Of a stretch of DNA of 64,000 nucleotides, positions 10,503 through 21,008 are shown piece after piece. Each line of letters opens with the position of its first letter. The first letter of the stretch is position 1. The stretch comes from Heterocephalus glaber (Eukaryota; Chordata; Mammalia; Rodentia; Bathyergidae). A model generated the notes under the pieces. That model was not told the origin of the DNA and ran no database searches. It worked only from the letters and a program-made list of their open reading frames with translations. Location of the stretch: NCBI RefSeq assembly GCF_000247695.1, contig NW_004624730.1, positions 30,776,743-30,840,742 on the forward strand, read 5' to 3'. The position numbers were made by a program, and so were the translations under genes.

Positions 10503-11147
10503 AGGTTCAGAGTCTGGGAGAGGTAATTTGAGACAGAGTGTGGGTGTGTGGTGCAAAAGCTTCCTACTTCCAAACCCGAAAAGCTGCTGTGCTGTTTGAG
10601 CAAACCCTGACTGCGGGCACCCCGAGACTACTGGATTGGGAAGCCGTCCGCTTTCCGGGTTTTGGCCAGGGCCTGGGGTGGGGGTGGGGGGGCCGTCCGG
10701 GCCGACCGGGTAGCGCTGGGTCCCCAAGGGCCACTCCATCCCTACTCGGGACAGTGTCACAGGCGGAGTCCCTCGAGTTTTCTTTGTCCCGGGAGTACAG
10801 AGCAGGAAGAGCCGGCCAACTGGGTGGCGAGGTGCGGCCTGCAGACATACACCCGCCCGGGGCCCGGGGCAGGCGTTCACGCCTGAGGACCGGGGCTGGC
10901 CCAAGCACGGCCCATTCCGTCCCGCAGAGCCGCAGAGCCGTGGAAGAAGGCAGCTGCCGCCCTCTCCTCCGAGCTGTCCCAACTCCCTATGCACAGACGG
11001 TTCCTCATCCCGTTCTAGGGCTTGCCGCACTCCGAATCCGCTCCTCTGCACTCAAATCAGGAGCCCGGCCCACCGTCCCGCCCCCGCCCGACCCAGCAGA
11101 AAACCAGGAACGGAAGTTCGGGCGGGGCGCGGCCGCTCGCACTGGGC

Positions 11148-11315
11148 ATGCTCGCCCCGCCGGGCAGGGAGGGGACGGGAGGGCCGGGCTGCGCGCGGCG
11201 AGTAGGAAGCCCTCGCCCCGCGGAGGCTGCGGGCGAGAGCGCGATGGGCCGAGGCGGTGGGCGCACGTTCCGCGGCGATCCATGCCACGCGTGGCCCGGC
11301 CCAACGCACAATTAG
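11148..11315 (+). other. Possible upstream ORF in the RAP2B leader (55 codons)
   Basis: An ATG at 11148, with a second in-frame ATG at 11244, opens a frame that stops at 11315, upstream of and not overlapping the RAP2B ATG at 11672. It matters only if transcription starts upstream of it. The peptide is Gly/Pro/Arg-rich and resembles no family I know, so any role would be in translational control rather than as a protein. Confidence 0.3.
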
Positions 11316-11485
11316 CAGCCACCTCCGCAGCGCTCCGCCACCTCCGCTTCCCAACCTCCCGGGCGGCCGCGGCGAAGAACCCCAGCCGTCGCCTCGCGCA
11401 GGCAGCCGGCATTGTCCTCCCTCCCGGTCCGCCACCAGGGTTGCCGCCGCGAACTGCTGCGGGGCCCCGTACCCGCGCCCGGTGA
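11282..11485 (+). other. Possible second upstream ORF in the RAP2B leader (67 codons)
   Basis: An ATG at 11282 reads to a stop at 11485. It overlaps the end of the first upstream ORF in a different frame and ends 186 bp before the RAP2B ATG. The product would be Ala/Pro/Arg-rich, as any frame in this GC-rich stretch would be. It is relevant only if the leader includes it. Confidence 0.3.
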
Positions 11486-11671
11486 GCACCCCGCCGCCCG
11501 CGCCGGGTCCCGGGTGGTGATCACTGCGCCCCGAGCTCCTGAAGCAGCCCCTCCTGGGTTTTTCCTGCGGAGTGAGGAAGGGGAGCAGTCCAGCCACCAA
11601 GCCCAGCCTTCCCAGGCGCGCAGCAGCCCCGACGGGGCCGCGGCGGGCGTGGGGAGAGCGCTGAGGGAGCC

Positions 11672-12223
11672 ATGAGAGAGTACAAAGTGGTGGTGCTGGG
11701 CTCGGGCGGCGTGGGCAAGTCCGCGCTCACCGTGCAGTTCGTGACGGGCTCCTTCATCGAGAAGTACGACCCGACCATCGAGGACTTCTACCGCAAGGAG
11801 ATAGAGGTGGACTCCTCGCCGTCGGTGCTGGAGATCCTGGACACGGCGGGCACCGAGCAGTTCGCGTCCATGCGGGACTTGTACATCAAGAACGGCCAGG
11901 GATTCATCCTGGTCTACAGCCTCGTGAACCAGCAGAGCTTCCAGGATATCAAGCCCATGCGGGACCAGATCATCCGCGTGAAGCGGTACGAGCGCGTGCC
12001 GATGATCCTGGTGGGGAACAAGGTGGACCTGGAGGGCGAGCGCGAGGTCTCCTACGGCGAGGGCAAGGCTCTGGCCGAGGAGTGGAGCTGCCCCTTCATG
12101 GAGACATCGGCCAAAAACAAAGCCTCGGTGGATGAGCTGTTTGCCGAAATAGTGCGGCAGATGAACTACGCAGCGCAGCCCAACGGCGACGAGGGCTGCT
12201 GCTCGGCCTGCGTGATCCTCTGA
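11672..12223 (+). CDS. RAP2B: Ras-related protein Rap-2b, intronless, complete
   Basis: This encodes a 183-residue small GTPase of the Ras/Rap family that cycles between GDP- and GTP-bound states at cell and endosomal membranes. Rap2 proteins signal to effectors such as TNIK and MINK kinases and influence adhesion and the cytoskeleton (family knowledge). Visible motifs: P-loop GSGGVGKS at residues 10-17; effector loop YDPTIEDFY at 32-40 with Phe39, which marks Rap2 rather than Rap1; switch [10 protein letters not shown] at 57-64 with Thr61 where Ras has Gln; base-binding NKVD at 116-119; SAK at 146-148. The tail ends CCSACVIL: Cys176 and Cys177 are the expected palmitoylation sites and the CVIL box predicts geranylgeranylation. 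The length is the normal full length and the C-terminal tail matches RAP2B rather than RAP2A or RAP2C. The start ATG has a purine at -3. The reading frame is unbroken and the third codon positions are very GC-rich, unlike the AT-rich flanks. As in other mammals, the coding region is a single exon; it is a functional gene, not a retrocopy, because it has its own CpG-island promoter and no A tail directly after the stop. Confidence 0.98.
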
Positions 12224-14348
12224 GGCGTCCGCGGTTGCTGAGCGCTGGCCCCGCTCTGTGCACAAAAGCCAAACGCATCCGACTCTAAATGTGATTTCTG
12301 TTCTTGCTTTGAGATTGGAGACGACTTTGTATTGGTCGGGATGTCCTGGGAGCCCTACTGGCTTCCTTGGCCAGCATCCCCTGCCTTGTTCACCTCTTGT
12401 TCGAGGGGGTTGTCCGGTCCTGACCATCTGATACCCTGGTGGAAATGTGGCTCTTTGCAACATGTACGTTTCTCATTGATGTTTGGTTGACGCATATTTC
12501 CCCATTTAAGTAGCCATTAGGGCGTTGTATTGGCAGCTTGACACCCGGCAAGCAAAAGTTTCAGCTTGGAAAAAATGGGGTTGGGAGGTGGGGGAAGTGG
12601 AAGGGAAGGTGGAAAGGGGGGAATCCCCCCTCCATCTTTTGTTGTCAACAACTGTTTTCTATTTTCAAGTTTTACACACGTCGAAGGAAGTCCGGGAAAA
12701 CCGTATGAAGGAGCAGGAGGAGAGGAAGAAACTTTTGTTTTTTCCCTTATTTTCCAGGAATAGCTGGAAATTAAAATCGGGTTCCTTTTCTACCAGCTTG
12801 GAAGGGCAACCCTGTGACTGCGATTCTGAGGATGTCTATGCAAAGTTGGATTCTTGTTACAGTGTATCCAATCTGAAGTATTGCACATCTGAACTGGGAC
12901 TGTTAACACTGATGCCAATACAGTGTGGGGTGCCAGAAAGTGTCTGCTGATATTTGTGGAAAAAATCTATTTTGTTTACCTACTGTATCAAAGGGGAGTC
13001 TGGGGGAGAATGGTAGTATTTTTTTTTATCAGCTGTGAAAAAAAAATGTTACAGATCTGCACAGTTTTGTGTGTACTATTGTGTGTGTGTGTGTTTTTTA
13101 AGTTTAGCTTTCTTTTTCTTTTGGTTGGTGGTAACAATTTTAAAGACTAGCTTTTAAAAACACAATACAAAGACTTTGTAAATGTGATTCAGGGCCCCCA
13201 GCACCCCTGTGTCTGCAGAGTGCCTTCAAAACTCAGCTGTTCCAGCCGGTGCCAACCTGTGAACTTCCCACATCCCAGAATCTGCTATTCCCCAAACCAC
13301 TTCCCAGTTTCCTTTCAGTAATCTTCCTGAAGGAGCCAGGACAATAGGGCCTGTTGTTTAGTGAATTTCTTTATCATTTTCCGCATTTTAAAATGTCCAT
13401 GTCTTGCAATATTTTTTCCTTTTTTTTTTAACCTTTGTTCAAATTTCAGGTATTTAGTTCCCCTTTTATATTACTTTTTAAATGTTTTGATTAACTCTCA
13501 GAGGGTATTCCTCCAGAAGAAGCAAAGAGCAAAATTTCACCATTGTGATGTATCAAGAAAATTCTAATTGTAATTTTTAATTCCTCTCATTTAATCATTG
13601 TCTCTTCATTTTAAGACTTTTAATACAAACGTCATTTTTAAAGAAACAACCCCAGAACTATTGTTTGTGTTTCTGTATTTCATATTCAGTGGTTTACGGT
13701 ATCAGAATAATAGTATCATGGCTGAGGCGGGCAGGGGCAGGTGAATGATGTCGTCAGAGTTGTCGAATTTTGAAGACGTATCTCAGTGACAAGTTGGGTG
13801 ATATTTCCAACTTCTTAAATGGGGAGAAAATCCTCAGTGTCTAGGAAGCCCTGGGTAAGGCTATACAGTCTCACTACAAGATGAAAAGGTATATTTTGAT
13901 TCTGTTCTGCTGACATGGAGCAATTTATTCCACTCTAAGTAGGGAAAGGAAGAAACCAACTTCTAATACTGCCTTAGATCTGGGACAGTAACCATCTGGC
14001 AAAGTAGGGTGACACCTTTTGTTTTTAAGTTGTTGTGTGTCACATATCAAGTCTAAAGTTTGGGAAGCATAGTTTCTAAATCTGAAGTCGTACTTTGTGC
14101 ATTTTGCAGTGTATCTATATGGGTTATAGACAATATTCTAACCATTTCAAGGTTTTCATTTGGAAACATTGTTAGATTACTTAAAAGAAAAAAGCTAAGA
14201 AACTTCCCTTGCTGTCATTACACTGCTGTTTGTGGACGGACCATATCTGACCTTATAAGTTTTCTTTCTAACAGTAGGAGGCAGTGTGAGCTTTTCTATT
14301 TATTTTTCTTAAAAATGTCTTTAGTCAGAACAGAATAAGAGAAAAATC

Positions 14349-14349
<1 letters not shown>

Positions 14350-14386
<37 letters not shown>
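14350..14386. repeat. (TG)n microsatellite
   Basis: About 18 uninterrupted TG units in the presumed RAP2B 3' UTR, directly beside a composite SINE. Confidence 0.95.
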
Positions 14387-14387
<1 letters not shown>

Positions 14388-14540
14388 TTGCAGTACTGGG
14401 GACTGAACCCAAGGCCTTCACACTGAGCTACATCCCCACCCATCTTTTAAATTTTTCAGTTTGAGACAGGGGCTCACTAAATTCCTAAGTTGCTCAGCTG
14501 GGCTGGATCTTGGGATCGTCCTGCCTCAGCCTCCTTGCAT
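14387..14540 (-). mobile_element. Composite ID/B1-type SINE (B4-like)
   Basis: Reversed ID-like unit (GCAGTACTGGGGACTGAACC ... GAGCTACATCCCC) joined to a reversed B1-like unit (GAGACAGGGGCTCACTAA ... CTGCCTCAGCCTCC). The B1 part is truncated. Confidence 0.75.
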
Positions 14541-16378
14541 TGTGTGTATACATTAAGAGTACTTGATATATCTTAGGTTTATGAAGTGTAACTGAAGCCT
14601 GACAAAGGGATTTATTCCCTTGGCAAAGCCAAAAGAATTTACAGGTCAGAGTTTCTCTGAGCTGCATTAACATATCTTGCCTTAAACTATGTTTTTTCCC
14701 ACGAGGCATTTCAATATTCAGTGTGAGGATGACCAGTTTGTCCTGTAATGGTCCTAATGCCATTTTTTTTCCACTCTGAATCAAAACTTAAACATAATTG
14801 GAAGGCAATATCATAAATATTCTAAATAGAAAAAATTGAGGGAAATTTCTCAAATTATGTCTTCGCAAAGATTTATTCTGGCATTTGAATAAATTTAGTG
14901 GTTTAAATAGATCTAGAATGTTGAAAATTTTGAAGATGTTTCAAGTACTGTCTGAAGGATTTCTTTGAAAAGCTATTTGTTGACTTATTATGATGTGGGA
15001 ACCTTTTGACAAAAATGCTGCCAAGTATACAGCTAATTTAAGAAATGTATATACTCCTGACAGGAAGTATTTGAAAGTGGAAAATTGGAAATAAATAGAT
15101 TGTTGGATGCATTAATCATCTCCATACAGGATTTAGTCACTTGCATGACTAAATTCTTTGTAGGTGTAGGATGGCAGAGGAGATTTTAATATGTCTTTAC
15201 AAACTACTGTAACAAATGCTTTCTGCTTCTCGATTACAACAATTTTGTGTGTGCCTGGAGCAAGAAAATAGTTACAAACTCTGAGCTCTTTGTCCATTAA
15301 TTTCTTAACAAAATTGAAATTTAGAGACATTCCTTTTACTTAAGAAAAAATGTTTTTAAGAATACATCAGTTGATGTGGCCAGAGGAACCCTTCTGGTAT
15401 TATGGTGGGGAGAGGTGAGAGCATTTGTTTCAGTGAAGAAGTTGGGCTGAGTTAAGAGTGTTAAAGGAAGTGAGTCTAGGAGGGAGGGGTTTGTTGTCAG
15501 GCAATTGCCTGTCAAAACAGAAATTGGATGGGGAAAGAGCCTTCTTGGGAAGCAAAACCTGACTATTAAACTTGACCCCTGCTGTTTTTTTAACAGCTTT
15601 TCCTTCAGTCCATGACAGTTAATCCAGGTTTTGTGTCATTTCAAAGAATTGTTTTTTCCTCCTTTTGTAGCCTCAGGAAAGTTAAGGTATCATCTCAAGT
15701 CTAAGACTTCATATTTGGGAGTTGCGGTTCTTGGATAAAACAATTTCCATATCGTTAACTGTTGAAATAGACTTCATTAAATCACATTTTGGAACCATAT
15801 CTATTTGAGATTAGAATCTTCTTTTAATATATGAGATTTCATGTTTCCTGATTAGTTACATATTCCCTGTAGATGGAAGCCTAAAATGCTTCAGCTGTTT
15901 GAACTGTAGTTTTGTTGCAGCACTGCCTTTTAAGTGATATCCAGGTATTTATTTGTCACAGGGAAAATGGGAAAGTGAGAAGAGGCTGTGTATAGTAACT
16001 GGCCTTGTGAAATAGATGCAAAATATCTGCACCTTAACTGTCAGAAAGCATGAGTTATTTTTTTACAAGTGTCAGTATAAATCTCTACATTATAAATGTG
16101 AAAGGAACCAAGATTTAATGTGGAAATTACCTCTGTTAGTTAATATATCAAACACTTGTCACTGTGCTTAATTATGCAAAGTTTGCTAATATAAATTTTG
16201 TCTTTATGAAAATGCAAATTTTTAAATACTAACAGAGGTGCTATTCATTAAAGCATTTTATCTAGACTATTGAAATCATTGAATGCACTCAGTCGAATAT
16301 GGCACTCATTGTAGATGAAATGATTGATTTAATCATAGTAGGATTTTGATTTGAGAAGGCTTTAACGATCATCTAGTT

Positions 16379-16559
16379 CAGAGGTTCTAAAACTTGACCA
16401 CATATTAGAGTCACTTGAATTTCAGAACACATGTTGCTGGGCCCTCCTCCAGTTTCTTATTCATTGGATCTAGGATTGCATCTCATAATTTCCATCTCTA
16501 GAAAATTTTCAGCTGATGGTCCTATTGCCGGCCTGGGGACCACATGCTGAGAACCAATG
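16379..16559 (+). mobile_element. MER5A-like hAT DNA transposon remnant
   Basis: Terminal CAGAGGTTCT and GAGAACCAATG match MER5-type inverted ends, and GTTGCTGGGCCC and GGGGACCACA are internal landmarks. Flanking octamers ATCTAGTT and ATTTGGTT agree at 6 of 8, compatible with a decayed 8-bp hAT duplication. It lies in the presumed RAP2B 3' UTR. Confidence 0.75.
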
Positions 16560-16683
16560 ATTTGGTTCAAACTTCCAAATGAGTACTATATCTAGAGCTG
16601 CCCAGGTGTTTGGAGGCACGGACTTAAGACCCGTGTATACATTCTAGAGTGCTCTCTACACAGCTATAAAATAATGTCTATAA

Positions 16684-16757
16684 GGGGTGGGAGGTAGTTA
16701 AGTGGTAGAGCACTTGTCTAGTATGTATGAGGCCCTGGGTTCAGTTTTTTAAAAATC
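16684..16757 (+). mobile_element. Old tRNA/ID-like SINE fragment
   Basis: GGTAGTTAAGTGGTAGAGCA (A-box region) and GGCCCTGGGTTCAG (B-box region) are recognisable, followed by a short T/A-rich end. Confidence 0.6.
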
Positions 16758-18753
16758 TCCGTAGAAATTTACAGCTAAAGAGGACACAATCAATTGCACT
16801 AAAACTGTTCAACTGTGGTTTATGAAATAATGTAGACATTGCAGGTAGTTTTTTTATCATTTGCACCTTATGATATGAACAATTTGTGGTTTCAGTGCTA
16901 ATTCAGAGTTGGCTTGAAAAGAGAAAATAATTATAAATAGAAGCATAGTGTTATTGATCAACATACCATCCCCAATCCTTGAAAAAAACAATTTTGAAAA
17001 TAATATCTTTGACAAAAGGGAATACTTTAAACTAATTGTCTAATCTTTGAACTTAAAAATGCAATGTTTTAATTTTTCATGAAAATAAATTGTGTTAGAA
17101 AATTTAAATTATCAGGTTGTGCGTTTTAAGCACACATGTGTGTCTTAGATTTCTAGCCACAAGTTAATTCATTCTCATGTAGTTCTGTTGTTATCTATTC
17201 TTGGAAAAATATGTACCTCAAAACTGTACCATACTTCTTATTTTGTTATTCATGGAAATTCCCATAACTCTGTTAACAGATCTGGGTTTAATGGTACTTT
17301 GGGGAGCTTCCAAAATTTTAGTGAGTTGAAAACTAATAACAGTGGAATTGCTCCTTACAAATTTCTTATTTACAATTCCAAGAGTTGAGTACGAGTTCAT
17401 AGGCTGAAGGAGTAATAGCTAAGTTTTAGAAGTTGGAATAATAACATGTTTGAGTAGGGAGAAAGAACTTTACTCAGATCTTACTCATTTTTAATATTTT
17501 TTGCACTTGGATTATTTGCTTGCCTTTCAATAGTAATAATAATAGAAGCTGAATAATTATTGAGTATGGTAGGTTTTTGTCTCTTCTACCATTGATTGCT
17601 TTAAGATGCACATAAAATGAAATGACTGTGTTTTTATTTTTTAAATTTAGTTTGCCCATTTGGTAAAAGAACATTCTTATATGTTGATCTAAGTTTAAAT
17701 TTTACTTTAAAAGTTAAAGCATTTATGACTGATAGTTTGATATCTATGACAGTTTTAGAGGGCTCCATAGTGGAAAAGCTACTGCTAATAACAGTGTAAT
17801 GAAACTCTGACTGTTACATTTTTATCTTGGCTTTCATTTTATGGTTATTTCTACTATTAATTTGGATTGCTGCTCCTTGATTTTGTTAAACTGTTGAACT
17901 TTTCAGGTTATATTTATTTTGGGATAATATATTTGAAAGTGTCCTGTATTATGAACTCATTTACCATGTCTAAGACAATCAGAATTATTTTATAGTTCAT
18001 TCTAATACTGGTTAACATTTATTAGAACTGAACTATTTTACTTAAAGAGAAGAAAATAATAAAGGGATGACAAGTTCTGAAGCCTTAATTAGTGAAATTA
18101 TTTGACTTGAGAACCAAATAGCTAACTAGCATACAGAGGAAAAACAAAATGGCCTTATTGCTTTTGGAATTGTGAGTGTTCATCTGTTGGATAAATTGGA
18201 GAGAATACCAGCTTATATTCTTTCCTGTTCAATTGACCAAACTTACTCTTTTTAAAATGAATTTTGCAAGATTATGTGAGACTAAGTTTATCAGAGTTTT
18301 GAAAATGTGTGGTTGGCTTATTTGTGGTAATTGTGAAAAACTGCAAGGCCAACAAAAAAAAATTTTAATAGAAAAAAAGAAAGATTATTGGTGCATTGAG
18401 AATATAGGTGTCAACCCAAAAGGCCTGAGATTGTTCCTTTATTGTTAAGAATTGCAATGGAAGTTGTCAAACATAGCTGAAATAGATTCATTATTTAAGA
18501 AACATTTACTTGAGCACATACTACTATTTGTGATGTGAAGACTAATGCTTAACTGAATGAAAGTCCTTTAACGCTTAAACAGCAACAACTATGCTTTTTT
18601 TTGCTTTTAGCTGCAAGAATAACATATTGATAGCATATAGAAAAGCATATCTGCATGTGACATCAGTTATAATGCTGTGGGTCTGTCTGACAGGTGATAG
18701 AGTAGATAAATTTGTTGAAAATTGGACCTTTTCTTAGCCATGTGGATATTGTA

Positions 18754-18759
18754 AATAAA
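18754..18759 (+). terminator. Best candidate RAP2B poly(A) signal
   Basis: AATAAA is followed 33-50 nt later by a GT-rich tract with TTGTTTTGTTGTATGTGG, the expected arrangement of hexamer, cleavage zone and downstream element. A transcript from about 11.2 kb ending here would be about 7.6 kb. Confidence 0.45.
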
Positions 18760-19745
18760 AATTGATCCCATGAAGTTTAAGTAACTAATAATTGTTTTGT
18801 TGTATGTGGCACTGCATAATAAGACTATTGCCATTTCATTTCTTGTGCATTTCCAACTTCCTTTCTGAAATTAGGTAAAATTGAACACCTAGGAAATCAT
18901 TTTGCATTCCTATGTTCATGTTAAAGGAAAGAAGGAAAAATGGAGAAAAAGGCCATATGAAATTTTTAGTGTCTTTAAGATGTGGAACTAAAAGGAAAGG
19001 ACAATTTAGGGTATATTCTCAAAGCAAGAAATAATGCTTGGCATAATATCTTTTGCAGTCCCTTGTGTACAGAAAATTCAGGATAGGGTATTCCTTTTGG
19101 AAGATAATCTTTTGCAAAAATGAATGTGCCAAAGTATTAAGCTGAAATTTTAAGTCTGCTGGGCTAATAGTTATTTTATATAAAAGCTCTTATTCTCAAG
19201 ACTTTTGTACTTAACAGAAGAAGCAATGAGCTCAGGTAAAGAGATGCAGGGTTACAAGTAAGAAAAAATAATAGCAATTATTGGAAAATCATGTGACTTG
19301 AAAGGGCTTGTGATTATTAACCACCTGCAGTTTGCAAAATGATTTCTAGAGTTGTTTTGTGTAGATTTTCTCATGAATTGAACAATATATTTTAAATATG
19401 GAAAGCTGCAGAATCACAGAAGTAAGTGAATAGTTCAGGTAAGGGTATTTGTTTATTTTCTAAAAATCTGCTATAGGACAATTTATGAAATGCAGATTTA
19501 TTACAGTTTTATATACCTTCAATAAGGATTTCAGTATTTTATATGCTGTCTGACTATAAAAAAATTTAAAATCTAGTTTTAGTCATGAACTCAGAATATT
19601 TTACTATTAATATTGTACATACCCATGACACAAAAGTACAATGTACAGCATAGAATATAATACTTTATTCTCTTTAGAGGCTAACATTGAATTATATTTC
19701 ATTCAAGAAAAGCACCTCTGTAGAGATCTGTATTAGTGTAATTGT

Positions 19746-19751
19746 AATAAA
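19746..19751 (+). terminator. Alternative distal poly(A) signal
   Basis: AATAAA lies in a very AT-rich stretch. It would give a transcript near 8.5 kb, closer to the mRNA length I recall for mammalian RAP2B. The GT-rich downstream support is weaker than at 18754. Confidence 0.3.
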
Positions 19752-20359
19752 ATATATTAAAATATATTTATATAAAAATATATTCTCTATAGTTTTAAAT
19801 TTAGGTAACAGAATTACAAGACTATTTCTAAATTTAATTTCAACATTCATCACCCAGTAGAAAAAGTCTTGAAGTTGGAGTTCTCTCCTTTTGGTGTAGT
19901 TATTTTTGCTTTACTAAGTCATATAAACTGTTATTTTTCCTTTTGTGTATCATTTCACTTATCCACATCTAGTTTATGCTAATTATTTTCTTTGTCACCA
20001 ATGTAATTTACATTAATTGGTTAACAATCTAAGAACTGCTTAACTGATGGCTATATAAATGTCTTTATGTAATCATGTAAAGAAATATTTTCAAACTATA
20101 TTTGAGGTCCAAACTGAGACAGTTCCAACAAGAGAAGATTGTCCATAAACACATTATTTTTTCAGTTTGGGCATAATCTTTGGATTTCTTTTTAAAAAAC
20201 TGATAAATGAAGTTTTGAAGTTTTTAAAAAAAGAATTAGATTGTAGAGATATTTCTGTTGAAATATTTAGAACTGCCAAAAAATATTTCCAAGCCATTTC
20301 TTCTTTCTCATTACTCCTGGGTGGGTTGAGGTAAAAAAAAATTAGAAATAAAACTTTTT

Positions 20360-20560
20360 TTTTTTGGTAGTGGCACTGGAGATTGAACCCAAGGCCTTCA
20401 CAATGAGCTATAATCCCAACCTTTTTTATTTTAGTCTTTATTTTGAGAGAGGGTCTTGATCTCTAAGTTGTCCAGGCTGGGCTTGAATTTGTAATCCTTC
20501 TGCCTCAGCTTCCCAGAGTGTTGGGTTTACAGGTGTGTGCTATATCCACTTAACATTCTC
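20360..20560 (-). mobile_element. Composite ID/B1-type SINE (B4-like)
   Basis: After a T run, a reversed ID-like unit (GATTGAACCCAAGGCCTTC) is followed by a reversed B1-like unit (GAGAGAGGGTCTTGATC ... CTGCCTCAGCTTCCC ... TTTACAGGTGTG). Confidence 0.75.
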
Positions 20561-20913
20561 TTTGAGAGAATATCATGAAAGGCAGAGTCAAAACCTAAAA
20601 AGCAAAACAGATTCCCTATGTTTTTGTACAATCCAACTTTTGTTATTGATGAAGAATAAATACTGGTAAGGGTAATGAAAAACTTTTTAAATCATTTTAG
20701 TAGTGTTTATTCAGCAGGTGGTCTTGGTATTGTTGCTAAGCCATAAGAATGTAAATGAGAATAAACTGTGGGCTGGGATGAAATTATTATTCAGCCCACA
20801 CCCCAGTCCTATGTTCCTCTAATTCTAGAGGAATTCCTTGTGTTAAAACTGTGATCACTATGACTTAAGTTTTCTGAGGCCCAGGCCTTCTGCTAGCCTA
20901 AGGTGAAGAAACC

Positions 20914-20997
20914 GGGACTGGGGATGTAGCTCAGTGGCACTGTCTGCCTTGCAAGCGCAGGGTCCTGAGTTCAATCCCCGGTACCAAAAAAAAAAAA
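20914..20997 (+). mobile_element. tRNA-derived SINE, GGCTGG-type
   Basis: Full-length copy with target duplication GTGAAGRAACC (20903-20913 and 20998-21008). Its head reads GGGACTGGGGATGTAGCTCA. Confidence 0.9.
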
Positions 20998-21008
20998 GTG
21001 AAGGAACC

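Larger units (their letters stand above)
10580..12250. promoter_or_regulatory. CpG island over the RAP2B promoter, leader and coding region
   Basis: CpG dinucleotides are dense from about 10.58 kb to the RAP2B stop codon, in sharp contrast to the AT-rich flanks. The densest part, 11074-11480, contains GC boxes (for example 11074-11094 and around 11119-11128) and an ETS-type ACGGAAGT at 11110-11117. No obvious TATA box lies close upstream of the ATG, which fits a dispersed CpG-island promoter. The start site cannot be fixed from sequence; somewhere within about 10.5-11.4 kb is plausible. Confidence 0.85.
12224..19770 (+). other. RAP2B: Presumed long RAP2B 3' UTR with several poly(A) signal candidates
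   Basis: No gene or long ORF is visible after the stop. From memory, mammalian RAP2B mRNA is about 8 kb with a very long 3' UTR, so most of this AT-rich tract is probably transcribed. AATAAA hexamers occur at 15090-15095, 17084-17089, 18754-18759 and 19746-19751. The one at 18754 is the most convincing because a GT-rich stretch resembling a downstream element follows at about 18792-18810. The true 3' end is uncertain. Repeats inside the tract (about 14.35-14.54, 16.38-16.56 and 16.68-16.76 kb) are listed separately. Confidence 0.55.

Noticed and set aside
10538..11485. 315-codon + strand ORF in the CpG island
   Set aside because: Low-complexity Ala/Arg/Pro/Gly composition as expected for CpG-island DNA, no domain, and other frames are equally open. 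Only its last ATG-started part is kept as a possible upstream ORF.
10371..11600. Several minus-strand ORFs of 84-226 codons across the promoter
   Set aside because: Same composition effect. A divergent transcript is possible but nothing in these frames supports a protein.
11312..12463. 383-codon minus-strand ORF antisense to RAP2B
   Set aside because: It is the shadow of the GC-rich RAP2B coding strand; stop codons are rare there by composition, and the translation has no recognisable domain.
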